NCBI RefSeq assembly: GCF_000817815.1
Contig: NZ_JPRD01000008.1
Location: 186,001-250,000, forward strand
Direction of reading: 5' to 3'
DNA length: 64,000 bases
Source of the DNA: Vibrio owensii CAIM 1854 = LMG 25443
GTDB lineage: Bacteria; Pseudomonadota; Gammaproteobacteria; Enterobacterales; Vibrionaceae
Shown: positions 44,583 to 53,942 of the stretch, piece after piece
How the letters are laid out: each line of letters starts with the position of its first letter
How positions within the stretch are numbered: the stretch's first letter is position 1
Made by a program: the position numbers and the translations under genes
Notes under the pieces: generated by a model
Database searches by the model: none
What the model saw: only the letters and a program-made list of their open reading frames with translations
What the model was told of the DNA's origin: nothing

Positions 44583-44739
44583 TGAAAATACCAAATTGAT
44601 AGCGTTTACGATGAAAATATCTTCATTTATGGGCTTTTTCATTCTGTTTTTGGTGGTAAATTGACTTGAAACAATAAAAACGCACTCACATTTAAGGTTT
44701 CTTGATAGAGATCTCATTATCGTTTTTTTGTCGTTGAGA

Positions 44740-44753
44740 TCGTAGCGCTACGA
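44740..44753. promoter_or_regulatory. LacI-type operator palindrome
   Basis: TCGTAGCGCTACGA, a perfect 14-bp palindrome with the central CG typical of LacI-family operators, in the divergent region between the symporter and the dehydratase gene, 45 nt before the dehydratase ATG. Confidence 0.65.
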
Positions 44754-44797
44754 AATTAGAGTCAGCTCTAAGAAATACGAATAACAAGTTGGAAAAT

Positions 44798-46549
44798 ATG
44801 TTTAATAGAGTGAATTTGAAGAAACGCGATATTTCGGAACTACGAAGCCAACGTTGGTACGCACCAGATACGATTCGAGCGTTTGCTCATCGTCAACGCA
44901 GCCAACAGATGGGCCTGAATCGCGAAGAGTTCATGGGTAAACCCGTTATTGGCATTATCAATACGTGGAGTGACCTAAGCCCTTGTCACTCTCACCTGAG
45001 AGAGCGCGCAGAAGCAGTTAAACGAGCAGTGTGGGCATCAGGTGGTTACCCAGTAGAACTCCCTGCGCTTTCGGTAGGTGAAGTACTGGTCAAACCAACG
45101 ACGATGTTATACCGCAATTTCCTTGCGATGGAAGCAGAAGAATTACTGCGTCAACACCCGATTGATGGTGCTATTTTGATGGGTGGTTGTGATAAATCGA
45201 CACCGGCTCTATTAATGGGCGCAATTTCAATGGATATTCCGATGTTGTTTTGCCCAGCAGGACCTATGTCTTCAGGTAAATGGCGCGGTACAACAACAGG
45301 TGCAGGTACTCACACTAAGAAATACTGGGACCAACTTCGTTTAGGTGCGATCACTCAACACGATTGGGTTGAGTTAGAGGGCGCAATGACTCGTTCAATC
45401 GGTACTTGTAACACTATGGGTACTGCATCAACGATGACTTCTATTGCTGATGCAATCGGCTTTATGATTCCAGGTGCTTCTTCTATTCCTGCTGCAGACT
45501 CCCGCCATACACAAATGGCTGCGCAGTGCGGTAAAACGATTGTCGACATGGTTTGGTATGACCATAAGCCGTCTTCTTGGCTAACTCGCGAAAACTTCCT
45601 GAACGGTATCGTTGCTTACATGGCTGTAGGTGGTTCAACAAACGCAGCCATTCACCTGATTGCGATGGCTAACCGAGCGAAAATTAAGATCACGCTTGAT
45701 GATATGGAAGAAATTGCTCGTAAAGTACCTGTACTTGCGAACTTATTCCCATCGGGTGATCAGCTTATGGAAGAGTTTTTCTTTGCTGGCGGCCTAATGG
45801 CTCAACTGAAGAAAATCAGTCAATTCTTACACCTTGACGTAACGGGTGTGCTCAACACGCCAATGAGTAGCTGGCTCGAACACGCTGATTGTTACGATGA
45901 CAACGTTATCCGTGACCTAGAAAACCCGGTAGTGCCACTCTCTCAAGGCTGCGCACTATCTGTTCTTAAAGGCAACTTATGCCCGAACGGTGCGGTAATG
46001 AAATCTTCAGCGGCACTGCCTGAACTGCGTAAGCACCGTGGTCGTGCGCTTGTGTTCGATAACCATCAAGATTTATCAGACACCATCGATCAACCAGACT
46101 TAGATGTGACTAAAGACACAGTCATCATCCTAAGAAACGCTGGGCCAGTTGGTGCTCCGGGTATGCCGGAATGGGGCAACCTTCCAATTCCTAAGAAACT
46201 TCTTAAAGAGGGCGTTACTGACATGGTTCGAATTACCGATGCACGCATGTCAGGCACACACTACGGCACTTGTATCTTACACGTTGCGCCAGAATCAGCA
46301 GTAGGTGGTCCACTCGCATTGGTGAAAACTGACGACATCATCGAGCTCGATATTGAAGCAGGCACACTGAACATGCTGGTGTCTGAAGAAGAGCTAGCAA
46401 ATCGCCGTGAGAACCTGAAGCCAACACACAAAACATTCGAGCGTTCGTACGCTGCGCTATACCAGCAACACGTAACTCAAGCAGACGAAGGGTGTGATTT
46501 CGATTTCCTTCAAGCGGGCAGCGACGTTCCAGAACCACCAATTCACTAA
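44798..46549 (+). CDS. IlvD/Edd-family sugar-acid dehydratase (candidate 6-deoxy-6-sulfogluconate dehydratase)
   Basis: A 583-aa Fe-S dehydratase of the IlvD/Edd family. Cluster ligands lie in DLSPCHSHLRERA near residue 64, GGCDKSTPALLMGA near 133 and SIGTCNTMGTASTMT near 203. The phosphate/carboxylate stretch is SGTHYGTCILHVAPESA near 485. The LRSQRWYAPD start groups it with sugar-acid dehydratases (arabinonate, xylonate, sulfogluconate), not with IlvD of valine synthesis. It removes water from a sugar acid to give a 2-keto-3-deoxy acid, cleaved by the aldolase of the next gene 10 nt on. It is the first gene of the pathway operon; ATG 44798 is preferred to TTG 44789. The sulfonated substrate is inference from the whole cluster. 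Confidence 0.88.
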   Translation: MFNRVNLKKRDISELRSQRWYAPDTIRAFAHRQRSQQMGLNREEFMGKPVIGIINTWSDLSPCHSHLRERAEAVKRAVWASGGYPVELPALSVGEVLVKPTTMLYRNFLAMEAEELLRQHPIDGAILMGGCDKSTPALLMGAISMDIPMLFCPAGPMSSGKWRGTTTGAGTHTKKYWDQLRLGAITQHDWVELEGAMTRSIGTCNTMGTASTMTSIADAIGFMIPGASSIPAADSRHTQMAAQCGKTIVDMVWYDHKPSSWLTRENFLNGIVAYMAVGGSTNAAIHLIAMANRAKIKITLDDMEEIARKVPVLANLFPSGDQLMEEFFFAGGLMAQLKKISQFLHLDVTGVLNTPMSSWLEHADCYDDNVIRDLENPVVPLSQGCALSVLKGNLCPNGAVMKSSAALPELRKHRGRALVFDNHQDLSDTIDQPDLDVTKDTVIILRNAGPVGAPGMPEWGNLPIPKKLLKEGVTDMVRITDARMSGTHYGTCILHVAPESAVGGPLALVKTDDIIELDIEAGTLNMLVSEEELANRRENLKPTHKTFERSYAALYQQHVTQADEGCDFDFLQAGSDVPEPPIH

Positions 46550-46559
46550 GGTATAAACA

Positions 46560-47351
46560 ATGAACAAATTTAAAAACGCAATTGAAGCTGGTGACGTACA
46601 GCTTGGTACTTGGATGATGACAGGCAGCGATACCGTTGCTGAAGCGATGGCGACAGTGGGCTTTGACTTCTTGGTTCTTGACCAAGAGCACGTGCCAGTA
46701 GACTCACTCGATGCAGTCCGCATTGACCGTGCTGTTCGCAACGCATCAAACAAAACAGTACCGCTTTACCGCCTAGCGTGGAATGACGTGGTGTTGATTA
46801 AGCGTGCTCTTGATGGTGGTGCAAACTCACTAATGGTGCCGTTCATTAACACAGCAGAAGAAGCAAAAGCGGCAGTAGAAGCGGCTTACTACCCACCACT
46901 AGGTAAACGTGGTTTTGCAGCTGTTCACCGCGCTTCTATGTACGGTTCAAACTCTGATTTCCTACGTGAAGCGAACGAAGAACTATGCTTCATTTTACAG
47001 ATGGAAACACCAGAGGCAATCGACAATATGGAAGAGATTGCAGCGGTTGAAGGTGTGACTGGCTTCTTCATCGGCCCTGGTGATATGTCTGCGGCAATGG
47101 GTCATACGGGCAACCCCTCTCACCCTGAGGTACAAGCAAAAATCGCACAAGGTCTAGATAAAGCTAAAACACTGGGCCTACCTTGCGGGATTGTTGGCGG
47201 CACACCTGAACTGGCGAACAAATACCAAGAAATGGGCTTCTCATTCGTCGCGCTAGGTTCTGATATGAGCTACCTAATGGCTCGTGCAAAAGAGCAGCTA
47301 GCAGCTATCCGCGGTGAAGAAATCACAGTATCAGGCGGTGAGGTTTACTAA
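46560..47351 (+). CDS. HpcH/HpaI-family 2-keto-3-deoxy-sugar-acid aldolase
   Basis: A 263-aa class II pyruvate aldolase. The active-site His is in VLDQEHVPVD near residue 43, the Arg in PLYRLAWND near 72, metal ligands in LQMETPEAID (Glu, near 146) and GPGDMSAAMG (Asp, near 172), with a conserved GxPxG-like CGIVGGTPE near 202. It splits the 2-keto-3-deoxy acid made by the dehydratase into pyruvate and a C3 or C2 aldehyde. In sulfo-ED operons the KDSG aldolase is of this family and yields sulfolactaldehyde. Its stop overlaps the epimerase start (TAATG). Confidence 0.9.
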   Translation: MNKFKNAIEAGDVQLGTWMMTGSDTVAEAMATVGFDFLVLDQEHVPVDSLDAVRIDRAVRNASNKTVPLYRLAWNDVVLIKRALDGGANSLMVPFINTAEEAKAAVEAAYYPPLGKRGFAAVHRASMYGSNSDFLREANEELCFILQMETPEAIDNMEEIAAVEGVTGFFIGPGDMSAAMGHTGNPSHPEVQAKIAQGLDKAKTLGLPCGIVGGTPELANKYQEMGFSFVALGSDMSYLMARAKEQLAAIRGEEITVSGGEVY

Positions 47352-48247
47352 TGCTTAATGTCGTCACTAAAACTCAAGGCGAACTTGTACTTAAAGTCGC
47401 TCCACAACTTGGCGGTGCAATCGCAGGCTTAACCTATCGAGGTATCGATATTTTAAGACCGTTACCCAATCAAGATGATGTGATTGTGAATCAGTCGGGC
47501 AGTTTTCCTCTTGTGCCTTACTCCAACCGAATCGGGCTGGGTAAATTTGAGTTTGGTGGCGAGCGTTATGAGCTAATTAAAAACTTTGGGGACCACCCAC
47601 ACTCCATTCATGGGAACGCTTGGAAAGGCGAATGGGTAGTGGCAGAAGAGTCTACGACAGGGTGTGTCCTCAAGTTTTTACATCAAGCTGATTTGAAAGA
47701 ATACCACCACTGGCCTTGGCCTTATCAAGCAACTCAAACGTTTGAACTGCTTGAAAATGAACTGAGAGTAACACTGAAATATTTCAATCTAGCAGAGCGC
47801 ACTGTGCCTGTTGGCCTTGGTTTCCACCCTTACTTTGCCAATGCTGACCGAAGCTTGATTCAACTTAACGCAGACAAGGTTTTACTCAACGATGAAAACA
47901 CCTTGCCATGTGCCACCGTTGATGTGCCTAAAGAGTGGGATTTCAGTACTTTACGACGCCCTCAACCAGAGTCAGTCGATAACTGTTTCTCAGGTTGGGA
48001 TGGTCACGCCAATGTGATTTGGCCTGAACAAGGTATCAGAGCGGAAATGAGTTCTCCGGATGCAAGTAATGTGATTGTGTTCGTGCCAGGAGCAGAGAAA
48101 AACTTTGTTGCTATCGAGCCAGTAACGAATGTGAACAACGCAATTAATGACCTCACCAGTGGTGAAAGTGACCAGGCAATGAAGCTAGTCGATGCTGGTC
48201 AGTCCGTATCAATGACAATGATTATTAAGGTTTCAGACTATGAGTAA
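47351..48247 (+). CDS. Aldose 1-epimerase (mutarotase) family protein
   Basis: A 298-aa galactose-mutarotase-like protein. Catalytic residues: His in GDHPHSIHGNAWKG near residue 82-88, His in VGLGFHPYFAN near 160-165, and Glu in FVAIEPVTN near 260. It speeds interconversion of alpha and beta anomers so that the dehydrogenase, which acts on one anomer, is not limited. Sulfo-ED and sulfo-EMP clusters often carry such a sulfoquinovose mutarotase. It overlaps the lactonase gene by 8 nt. Confidence 0.87.
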   Translation: MLNVVTKTQGELVLKVAPQLGGAIAGLTYRGIDILRPLPNQDDVIVNQSGSFPLVPYSNRIGLGKFEFGGERYELIKNFGDHPHSIHGNAWKGEWVVAEESTTGCVLKFLHQADLKEYHHWPWPYQATQTFELLENELRVTLKYFNLAERTVPVGLGFHPYFANADRSLIQLNADKVLLNDENTLPCATVDVPKEWDFSTLRRPQPESVDNCFSGWDGHANVIWPEQGIRAEMSSPDASNVIVFVPGAEKNFVAIEPVTNVNNAINDLTSGESDQAMKLVDAGQSVSMTMIIKVSDYE

Positions 48248-49115
48248 TCCAGAAGTCTTATTCGATTACATCGGGCATTTACCTGAATGCCCAACTTGGG
48301 ATGCCAAGAACCAAACTCTGCTTTGGACAGACATTCTAGAACACGAGATCCATCGTTTCTGCCCTGCGAGCAAAGCTCACACTGTACTGAACTTCGATGA
48401 AGAAGTGGGTTGTTTTGCTCTACGTGAAAAAGGCGGCTTCATTGCAGCTATGCGTACAGGCATCTTCCTTACTGATGACAGCGGCAAGATCGAAAAGCAA
48501 GTATGTGAAAACCCAAACAACCCGTTTGTTGCGCGTTTCAATGACGGTGGTGTTGACCAAAATGGCCGCTTCTATGCGGGCACTTACTGGGGCCCAAGAA
48601 CGTTTAACGGTGCAATGTTGATGCGTATTGATGCCTCGCTTACACCAAAGGTTGTGCAGTGCGACATTCTTGGTGCTAACGGCCTTGCATTCAGCCCTGA
48701 CAAAAAGTGGATGTACACCACTGACACCCCTAACCATGTGATGTACCGAACCCCTCTACTGGCGGACGGTGAGCTGGGAATGCGTGAAGTGTTTAAGACT
48801 TTCCCTCAAGGCAATGGTCGTCCTGACGGTGCGGCAGTTGATGTGGAAGGTTGTTATTGGACGGCACTGTTTGATGGTCACCGTATCGCAAGAATCAGCC
48901 CTGAAGGCGAGCTCCTTGAAGAGTACCCACTGCCAGTGCGCTGCCCAACCATGGTCTGCTTTGGTGGTGACGATATGAAGACACTCTTCATTACAACTAC
49001 TCGTGAAAACATGGAACAGGAAGAACTTGAAGAGCGCCCACTTTCCGGTGCGATCTTCACAATGAGAACCAACGTGGCCGGTATGGTCAAACCAACATTT
49101 TTAGAGAACGAATAA
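48240..49115 (+). CDS. SMP-30/gluconolactonase family lactonase
   Basis: A 291-aa six-bladed propeller lactonase. Metal ligands: Glu in HLPECPTWD near residue 15, Asn in GANGLAFSPDKKWMYTTDT near 145, and Asp in GRPDGAAVDVEG near 196; FNDGGVDQNGRFYAG supplies a substrate-site Asn. It opens the sugar lactone formed by the dehydrogenase at 50042 to the free acid used by the dehydratase. It ends 1 nt before the reductase gene. In sulfo-ED the equivalent is sulfogluconolactonase. Confidence 0.9.
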   Translation: MSNPEVLFDYIGHLPECPTWDAKNQTLLWTDILEHEIHRFCPASKAHTVLNFDEEVGCFALREKGGFIAAMRTGIFLTDDSGKIEKQVCENPNNPFVARFNDGGVDQNGRFYAGTYWGPRTFNGAMLMRIDASLTPKVVQCDILGANGLAFSPDKKWMYTTDTPNHVMYRTPLLADGELGMREVFKTFPQGNGRPDGAAVDVEGCYWTALFDGHRIARISPEGELLEEYPLPVRCPTMVCFGGDDMKTLFITTTRENMEQEELEERPLSGAIFTMRTNVAGMVKPTFLENE

Positions 49116-49116
49116 T

Positions 49117-49986
49117 ATGCAAACTATTGGATTTATTGGCCTAGGTCTTATGGGTGAAGCGATGTCAAAGAACATCGTTCAAAAACACGAAGGTAAAGTT
49201 TTTGTTTACGACCTAAACAAAGAGCAAGTCGCTAAGCTCGTGGACGCTGGCGCAACAGCAGCAGACAGCATCGCAGAAGTTGCGAAAAAAGCCGACGTTA
49301 TCATCTCAATGGTACCGAAGTCAGTTCACGTACAAGCCGTTTACAAAGAGCTTATCCCTGAACTATCTGAGCGCCATATTACCATCGACATGTCGACTAT
49401 CGATCCAAGCGTGTCTATCGAAGTATCGAAGCAAGTCGCTGAAACAGGCGCAATCATGCTAGATGCACCAGTAGTTAAATCAGTACCGGCAGCCATCGCT
49501 GCTGACTTAGGTATCTACATCGGTGGTGACAAAGCTGCATACGAAAAAGTAGAACACATCTTGGCAATGATGGGTTCAAACCAAATCCACCTTGGTGACA
49601 ATGGCCGTGGTCTTGTGATGAAAATTCTTCACAACAACCTAGTTGGCGGCATTCAAAACGCGATGAACGAAATGGTTGCAGCCGCTGAGCACTACGGCAT
49701 CGAAAAAGACGACTTTGGTACTGCATGTTCTTACGGTGGTGCGTCGAACTTTTACATGACAGGCAAGCTTCCTGCTGTCGCTAAGCAAGATTACACCACT
49801 GCGTTTTCTTTAGAGAACATGGCAAAAGACGTTCACATCATGAAATCAATGATGGAAGAGTCAGGCTTGATACTACCAGGTGTAGACATCGTTAAGGCAG
49901 TATACGACCAAGGTTTAGAAGCGGGTATCGGCGGTGAAGACTTCTGTGCCACTTACAAAGTTGTTCAACAAAATTCAAAAGCATAA
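49117..49986 (+). CDS. Beta-hydroxyacid dehydrogenase family aldehyde reductase (candidate sulfolactaldehyde reductase)
   Basis: A 289-aa NAD(P)-dependent enzyme of the 3-hydroxyisobutyrate dehydrogenase family: Rossmann GFIGLGLMGEAM at residues 5-16, DMSTIDPSVS near 91, catalytic Lys169 in VMKILHNN. The substrate-site loop reads DAPVVKSVPAAI, with Lys121 where ordinary members have Ser-Gly-Gly; E. coli YihU has an Arg here, used to hold the sulfonate. His172 replaces a usually conserved Asn. In this operon it would reduce the aldehyde freed by the aldolase: glycolaldehyde, lactaldehyde or tartronate semialdehyde in ordinary pathways, sulfolactaldehyde to dihydroxypropanesulfonate in a sulfo-ED pathway. 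Confidence 0.87.
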   Translation: MQTIGFIGLGLMGEAMSKNIVQKHEGKVFVYDLNKEQVAKLVDAGATAADSIAEVAKKADVIISMVPKSVHVQAVYKELIPELSERHITIDMSTIDPSVSIEVSKQVAETGAIMLDAPVVKSVPAAIAADLGIYIGGDKAAYEKVEHILAMMGSNQIHLGDNGRGLVMKILHNNLVGGIQNAMNEMVAAAEHYGIEKDDFGTACSYGGASNFYMTGKLPAVAKQDYTTAFSLENMAKDVHIMKSMMEESGLILPGVDIVKAVYDQGLEAGIGGEDFCATYKVVQQNSKA

Positions 49987-49990
49987 CTAA

Positions 49991-50809
<819 letters not shown>

Positions 50810-50833
50810 TTATAATTAAATGGATTTTTAGCA

Positions 50834-51727
50834 ATGTCATTTTTTGATTTAACAACTCCAGATGGAGATGCACTAAGCGGTACAACGGTAATAACTGTTG
50901 TGGGTCTTATGTTCATGTACACATTTGTCGGCATTTGTGCGGGCTTTGGTGGCGGTTTAACGACGATGCCATTGGTATCAATGCTTTTACCAGTAAAAAT
51001 GGCGGCACCGATGTCCGTTATGGTTGGTACCGCAACAGCTCTTTACGCGACATGGTTATCTCGTAAAGAGACTGACTGGAAATCAGCAATGGTTCTGATT
51101 GGTTTCTCTATCTTAGGTGTACCAGTAGGCATTTACGCACTGTCTTACCTACCAGACAGCATCATGAAAATGGGCCTAGGTATTTTCCTAATCGTGTACT
51201 CTTTCTACAGCCTATTTGTTCCACGTATACCGGTTTACGATAGAAACTGGATTGCAGCGCCAATGGGTGCAGTCGCGGGTGCGTTAGGTGCAGCGTTCTC
51301 TACGAATGGTCCACCGGTTGTTATCTACGGTATGCTTCGTAACCTTGGTCCCGCGGCTTTCCGTGGCACATTGAACGCGTTCTTTACTGCAAACAACCTA
51401 ACGATCATTGGTGGTTTGGCAACAAGCGGTATTCTGACTGTTGATACAGTGAAGCTAGTAATGTTCGCTATCCCGACTATGATTCTAGGCTCTGTTGTTG
51501 GTCAGTACGTTCATAAACGCATTCCAACATCAGTGTTCCGCCTAATGGTATTTGTACTACTGATTGCTTCTGGTGCAATGCTAATTAAAGGTGCTGCTGA
51601 CTTACCTGCTGCTCTTTGTCTAGGTGTTGCATTTGGTGCGCTTGCTATCTGCCAGCTTGCTTTCGGCAAGAAAGTAGCGGCTATCCGTAAAGCGGATGAA
51701 GAAGGAAAAGCTAAAGGTGCTGCATAG
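50834..51727 (+). CDS. TauE/SafE (TSUP) family exporter of the pathway operon
   Basis: A 297-aa membrane protein with ~8-9 helices and the TSUP first repeat FVGICAGFGGGLTTMPLVSML near residue 30, and the second-half AGALGAAFSTNGPPVVIYGM near 150. It ends the oxidative sugar operon 24 nt after the dehydrogenase gene. TSUP members named TauE, SafE and others export sulfonates (sulfoacetate, sulfolactate, DHPS). An organosulfonate exporter is hard to explain in a plain sugar pathway, and is the strongest single hint that the substrate is a sulfonated sugar. Confidence 0.87.
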   Translation: MSFFDLTTPDGDALSGTTVITVVGLMFMYTFVGICAGFGGGLTTMPLVSMLLPVKMAAPMSVMVGTATALYATWLSRKETDWKSAMVLIGFSILGVPVGIYALSYLPDSIMKMGLGIFLIVYSFYSLFVPRIPVYDRNWIAAPMGAVAGALGAAFSTNGPPVVIYGMLRNLGPAAFRGTLNAFFTANNLTIIGGLATSGILTVDTVKLVMFAIPTMILGSVVGQYVHKRIPTSVFRLMVFVLLIASGAMLIKGAADLPAALCLGVAFGALAICQLAFGKKVAAIRKADEEGKAKGAA

Positions 51728-51761
51728 TCAGAGCTTAACAACTCCCTTTTGAGGTCGAATA

Positions 51762-51810
51762 AAAAGCCCTGTGCTATTACGGCTCTAAATAGTGCAGAGC
51801 TTTTGTTTTT
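51762..51810 (+). terminator. Terminator of the oxidative sugar operon
   Basis: Long imperfect stem AAAAGCCCTGTGCTATT / AATAGTGCAGAGCTTTT with a 10-nt loop, then GTTTTTG, 35 nt after the exporter stop codon. Confidence 0.75.
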
Positions 51811-52331
51811 GTTAGGTCATTTATAAATTAAGAAGTGTGTATCTGAAGCATTGTCGATTCAGGCTGAGTGTTACGAGTATTCTCAAGGACTTAGGGGCGC
51901 TACTTTTGTTTGATACTATATAGAGTGAATATATCAGTGGACCTTATACCTGTTTTCCAAAACAAAGCTAGGAAATCTCGAATAAGATCAAAAGCGCTTG
52001 TCTAAATAGGGAGAGATGAGCGTTCTTAGTTTATTGATCTATGTCTAGTCTATCCCGCGGATATTTAATTAGCTGTAGGTTATTTATAATCAGACATGTG
52101 GCTGTATTGATTAAACTTTCTTGTGACAGCTTATCTAGGTCAATGTTTTGACTGTTCTACTTGCTTTTAACTTCAAAGCTTATCGTTTTTTCTGTTCAAA
52201 AGTTAGCTTTGCATTTTTAGTATGAGAAAGCTTTTACTTTGATTTGAGCTGTTTACGAATATATATCATCTAGATGTGCAGGCTTCTCTTACAAGAAATA
52301 GAGAAGCTCAACATCATATTATTTCACAGAA
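51811..52331. other. Intergenic region, nothing supportable
   Basis: About 520 nt of AT-rich DNA without a gene, repeat or promoter that I can defend. A TATA-rich patch (TACTATATAGAGTG) lies near 51916. Confidence 0.4.
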
Positions 52332-52357
52332 GGGGTTGCCGATGGCAACCCCTTTTT
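52332..52357 (+). terminator. Terminator-like hairpin just upstream of a small gene
   Basis: Perfect 9-bp stem GGGGTTGCC / GGCAACCCC with a 4-nt centre and five T, 25 nt before the ATG at 52382. As no gene ends upstream, it may act as a leader attenuator. Confidence 0.7.
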
Positions 52358-52381
52358 ACGCTCAATGGTAAAGGAGTTTTT

Positions 52382-52606
52382 ATGTCATGGTATCAAACAG
52401 TTGGCAAAGCGGTTGCTGGAACAGCAAGCGTAGCAGGAGTGATCACCGCAGCCCCAGTATTTGGTGCAATTGGAACCATCACCGCTGGTGGTATTGTTGT
52501 GTCTGCTTTTGTTGGTACATCCGCAGCATTAATAGAACAAGCCGTGCAATCGACACGCACAGAACATCCCATGGTGACATCGAATGAATACTCTGACGAA
52601 CAGTGA
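52382..52606 (+). CDS. Small Gly/Ala-rich membrane protein, hypothetical
   Basis: A 74-aa protein: MSWYQTVGKAVAGTASVAGV, then a hydrophobic Gly/Ala/Val/Thr-rich segment (~15-55, two possible helices with GTITAGGIVVSAFVG) and a polar tail. AAAGGAG lies 7 nt before the ATG, which decides this start over the longer frame. Not recognised. The composition resembles small phage- or plasmid-encoded membrane peptides. It lies between two terminator-like hairpins ahead of a DUF2787 gene. Confidence 0.6.
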   Translation: MSWYQTVGKAVAGTASVAGVITAAPVFGAIGTITAGGIVVSAFVGTSAALIEQAVQSTRTEHPMVTSNEYSDEQ

Positions 52607-52628
52607 GAGGTTAAACCGTTACGTTATT

Positions 52629-52656
52629 AACCGTCTTTAGAAGAGACGGTTTTTCA
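52629..52656 (+). terminator. Terminator after the small membrane protein gene
   Basis: Stem AACCGTCT / AGACGGTT with a 7-nt loop and five T, 22 nt after the stop codon. Confidence 0.8.
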
Positions 52657-52719
52657 ACCTCACACCGTCATTTCAACTTTTCATGGCTTTCTATCTTACT
52701 ACCAGTAGGAGGACTCATT

Positions 52720-53202
52720 ATGTCCAAACAATCTTCAATCCGAACTCAAATCGGCTTCCTTACTCATCGTATTTCAGGCAAAGCGTTTTCAGTATCGGAC
52801 CGCTTAGCGACATGCCTTGTCGAGACGATCGCATCTTATATCACGCTTAAGGTCGAAGTTTCAGAGTCGTTACTCTCTAGTCATCGCGTGGTATTTAATT
52901 TTCGTGATAAAAGCTACAGTGCTGAAGGAGGCGGCTTTCACCCTGTTGAAATTTGTTTGCTTCGAAGTGCTGATGGCGATTGGCAATACCAATACGTGAC
53001 CGATTTTGCTTACATTGGAAATCATTATCCGGAGTTAGAAAAAGCACTGGATTTTGATTTCCACAGCTGCGGAGCGTATTCGTGCGGTATTCCTATGCGA
53101 AACCAACAAGAGGCAAATGAACTTTATCAATTGTGGGAGCATAACTTTTTGGCGTATTTGGAAATGGACGCTTACGACGATATCAGCATAACGCCAGCTT
53201 AA
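52720..53202 (+). CDS. DUF2787 family protein, second copy
   Basis: A 160-aa protein with the DUF2787 core VVFNFRDKSYSAEGGGFHPV then EICLLRSADGDWQYQYVTDF, and a terminal helix with NELYQLWEHNFLAYL. It is the same family as the protein at 20599 but strongly diverged. AGGAGG precedes the ATG. Here it lacks the radC and WYL partners, so it is a solitary remnant of a similar element or a free-standing version. Function unknown. A terminator follows. Confidence 0.8.
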   Translation: MSKQSSIRTQIGFLTHRISGKAFSVSDRLATCLVETIASYITLKVEVSESLLSSHRVVFNFRDKSYSAEGGGFHPVEICLLRSADGDWQYQYVTDFAYIGNHYPELEKALDFDFHSCGAYSCGIPMRNQQEANELYQLWEHNFLAYLEMDAYDDISITPA

Positions 53203-53226
53203 GTACTGGCTCTTTTTCATTGATTT

Positions 53227-53254
53227 AACCGTGACACAACGTCACGGTTTTTTG
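53227..53254 (+). terminator. Terminator after DUF2787 gene
   Basis: Stem AACCGTGAC / GTCACGGTT with a 5-nt loop followed by T's, 24 nt after the stop codon. Confidence 0.85.
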
Positions 53255-53261
53255 TATAGAG

Positions 53262-53915
53262 AAAACCCCTAGCTAGGCTGGGGGGACCGTAAAGCTTACA
53301 GTTATATACCTCCTTTCAATTTGAAAAAAACGTCTTGCGGTCTGGCAACTGCAAGAGTTAATTAAGAATTGAAAGGGGGTCCCAATGGGGGACGAAAAGA
53401 GCTTAGCGCATACGCGATGGAACTGTAAATATCATGTGGGTTTTGCACCGAAGTACTGAAGGCTGGTGTTCTATGGTGAGAAACGAAGGGCAGTAGGCGA
53501 GATACTTAGAAAACTATGTGAATGGAAGAACGCGAATATTATTGACGCGGAATGCTGTGCAGATCATGATCATCTAGAGATACCACCTAAGATGAGCGTT
53601 TCATCCTTTATGGGGTATTTGAAAGGAAAAAGTAGCCTGGTGCCTCTATAAGTGATTTGGAGATTTGAGGTTTAAGTACAGGAATCGAGAATTTTGCTGT
53701 CGAGGGTATTATGCCGATACGGTAGGAAAAAATGCCGGCAAGATACAAAGTTACATAAAGCACCAATTAGAGTAGGATAAAATGGGTGACCAATTGTTGG
53801 TCCCGTATTCAGGTAGCCCGTTTACGGGACGCAGGAAATAGCCCTATGCTGCTAGGGCACTGCCAGTAAGAGAGCCTTATAGGCGCATATGAAAAACCAC
53901 CGGCTATGTCAGTCG
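53262..53915 (+). mobile_element. IS200/IS605-family insertion sequence (inactive)
   Basis: About 650 bp, the usual IS200 size. The left end has a foldback CCCCTAG...CTGGGGGG near 53265-53285; the right end carries ACCACCGGCTATG near 53895, half of the usual terminal hairpin. One transposase relic lies inside. Confidence 0.65.
53385..53800 (+). pseudogene. IS200-type TnpA transposase relic
   Basis: The frame reads MGDEKSLAHTRWNCKYHVGF, then APKY, with a TGA at 53457-53459 in place of an Arg codon. It continues as VFYGEKRRAVGEILRKLCEW and DAECCADHDHLEIPPK, where bases are missing (family: HVHMLVEIPPK, the HUH site), then MSVSSFMGYLKGKSSL. A frameshift leads to FGDLRFKYRNREF and finally KIQSYIKH with the C-terminal helix. 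Stop, deletion in the catalytic HUH and frameshifts make it inactive. Confidence 0.8.
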
Positions 53916-53942
53916 ATTATTTTTATTGTTTGAAAATATCGA

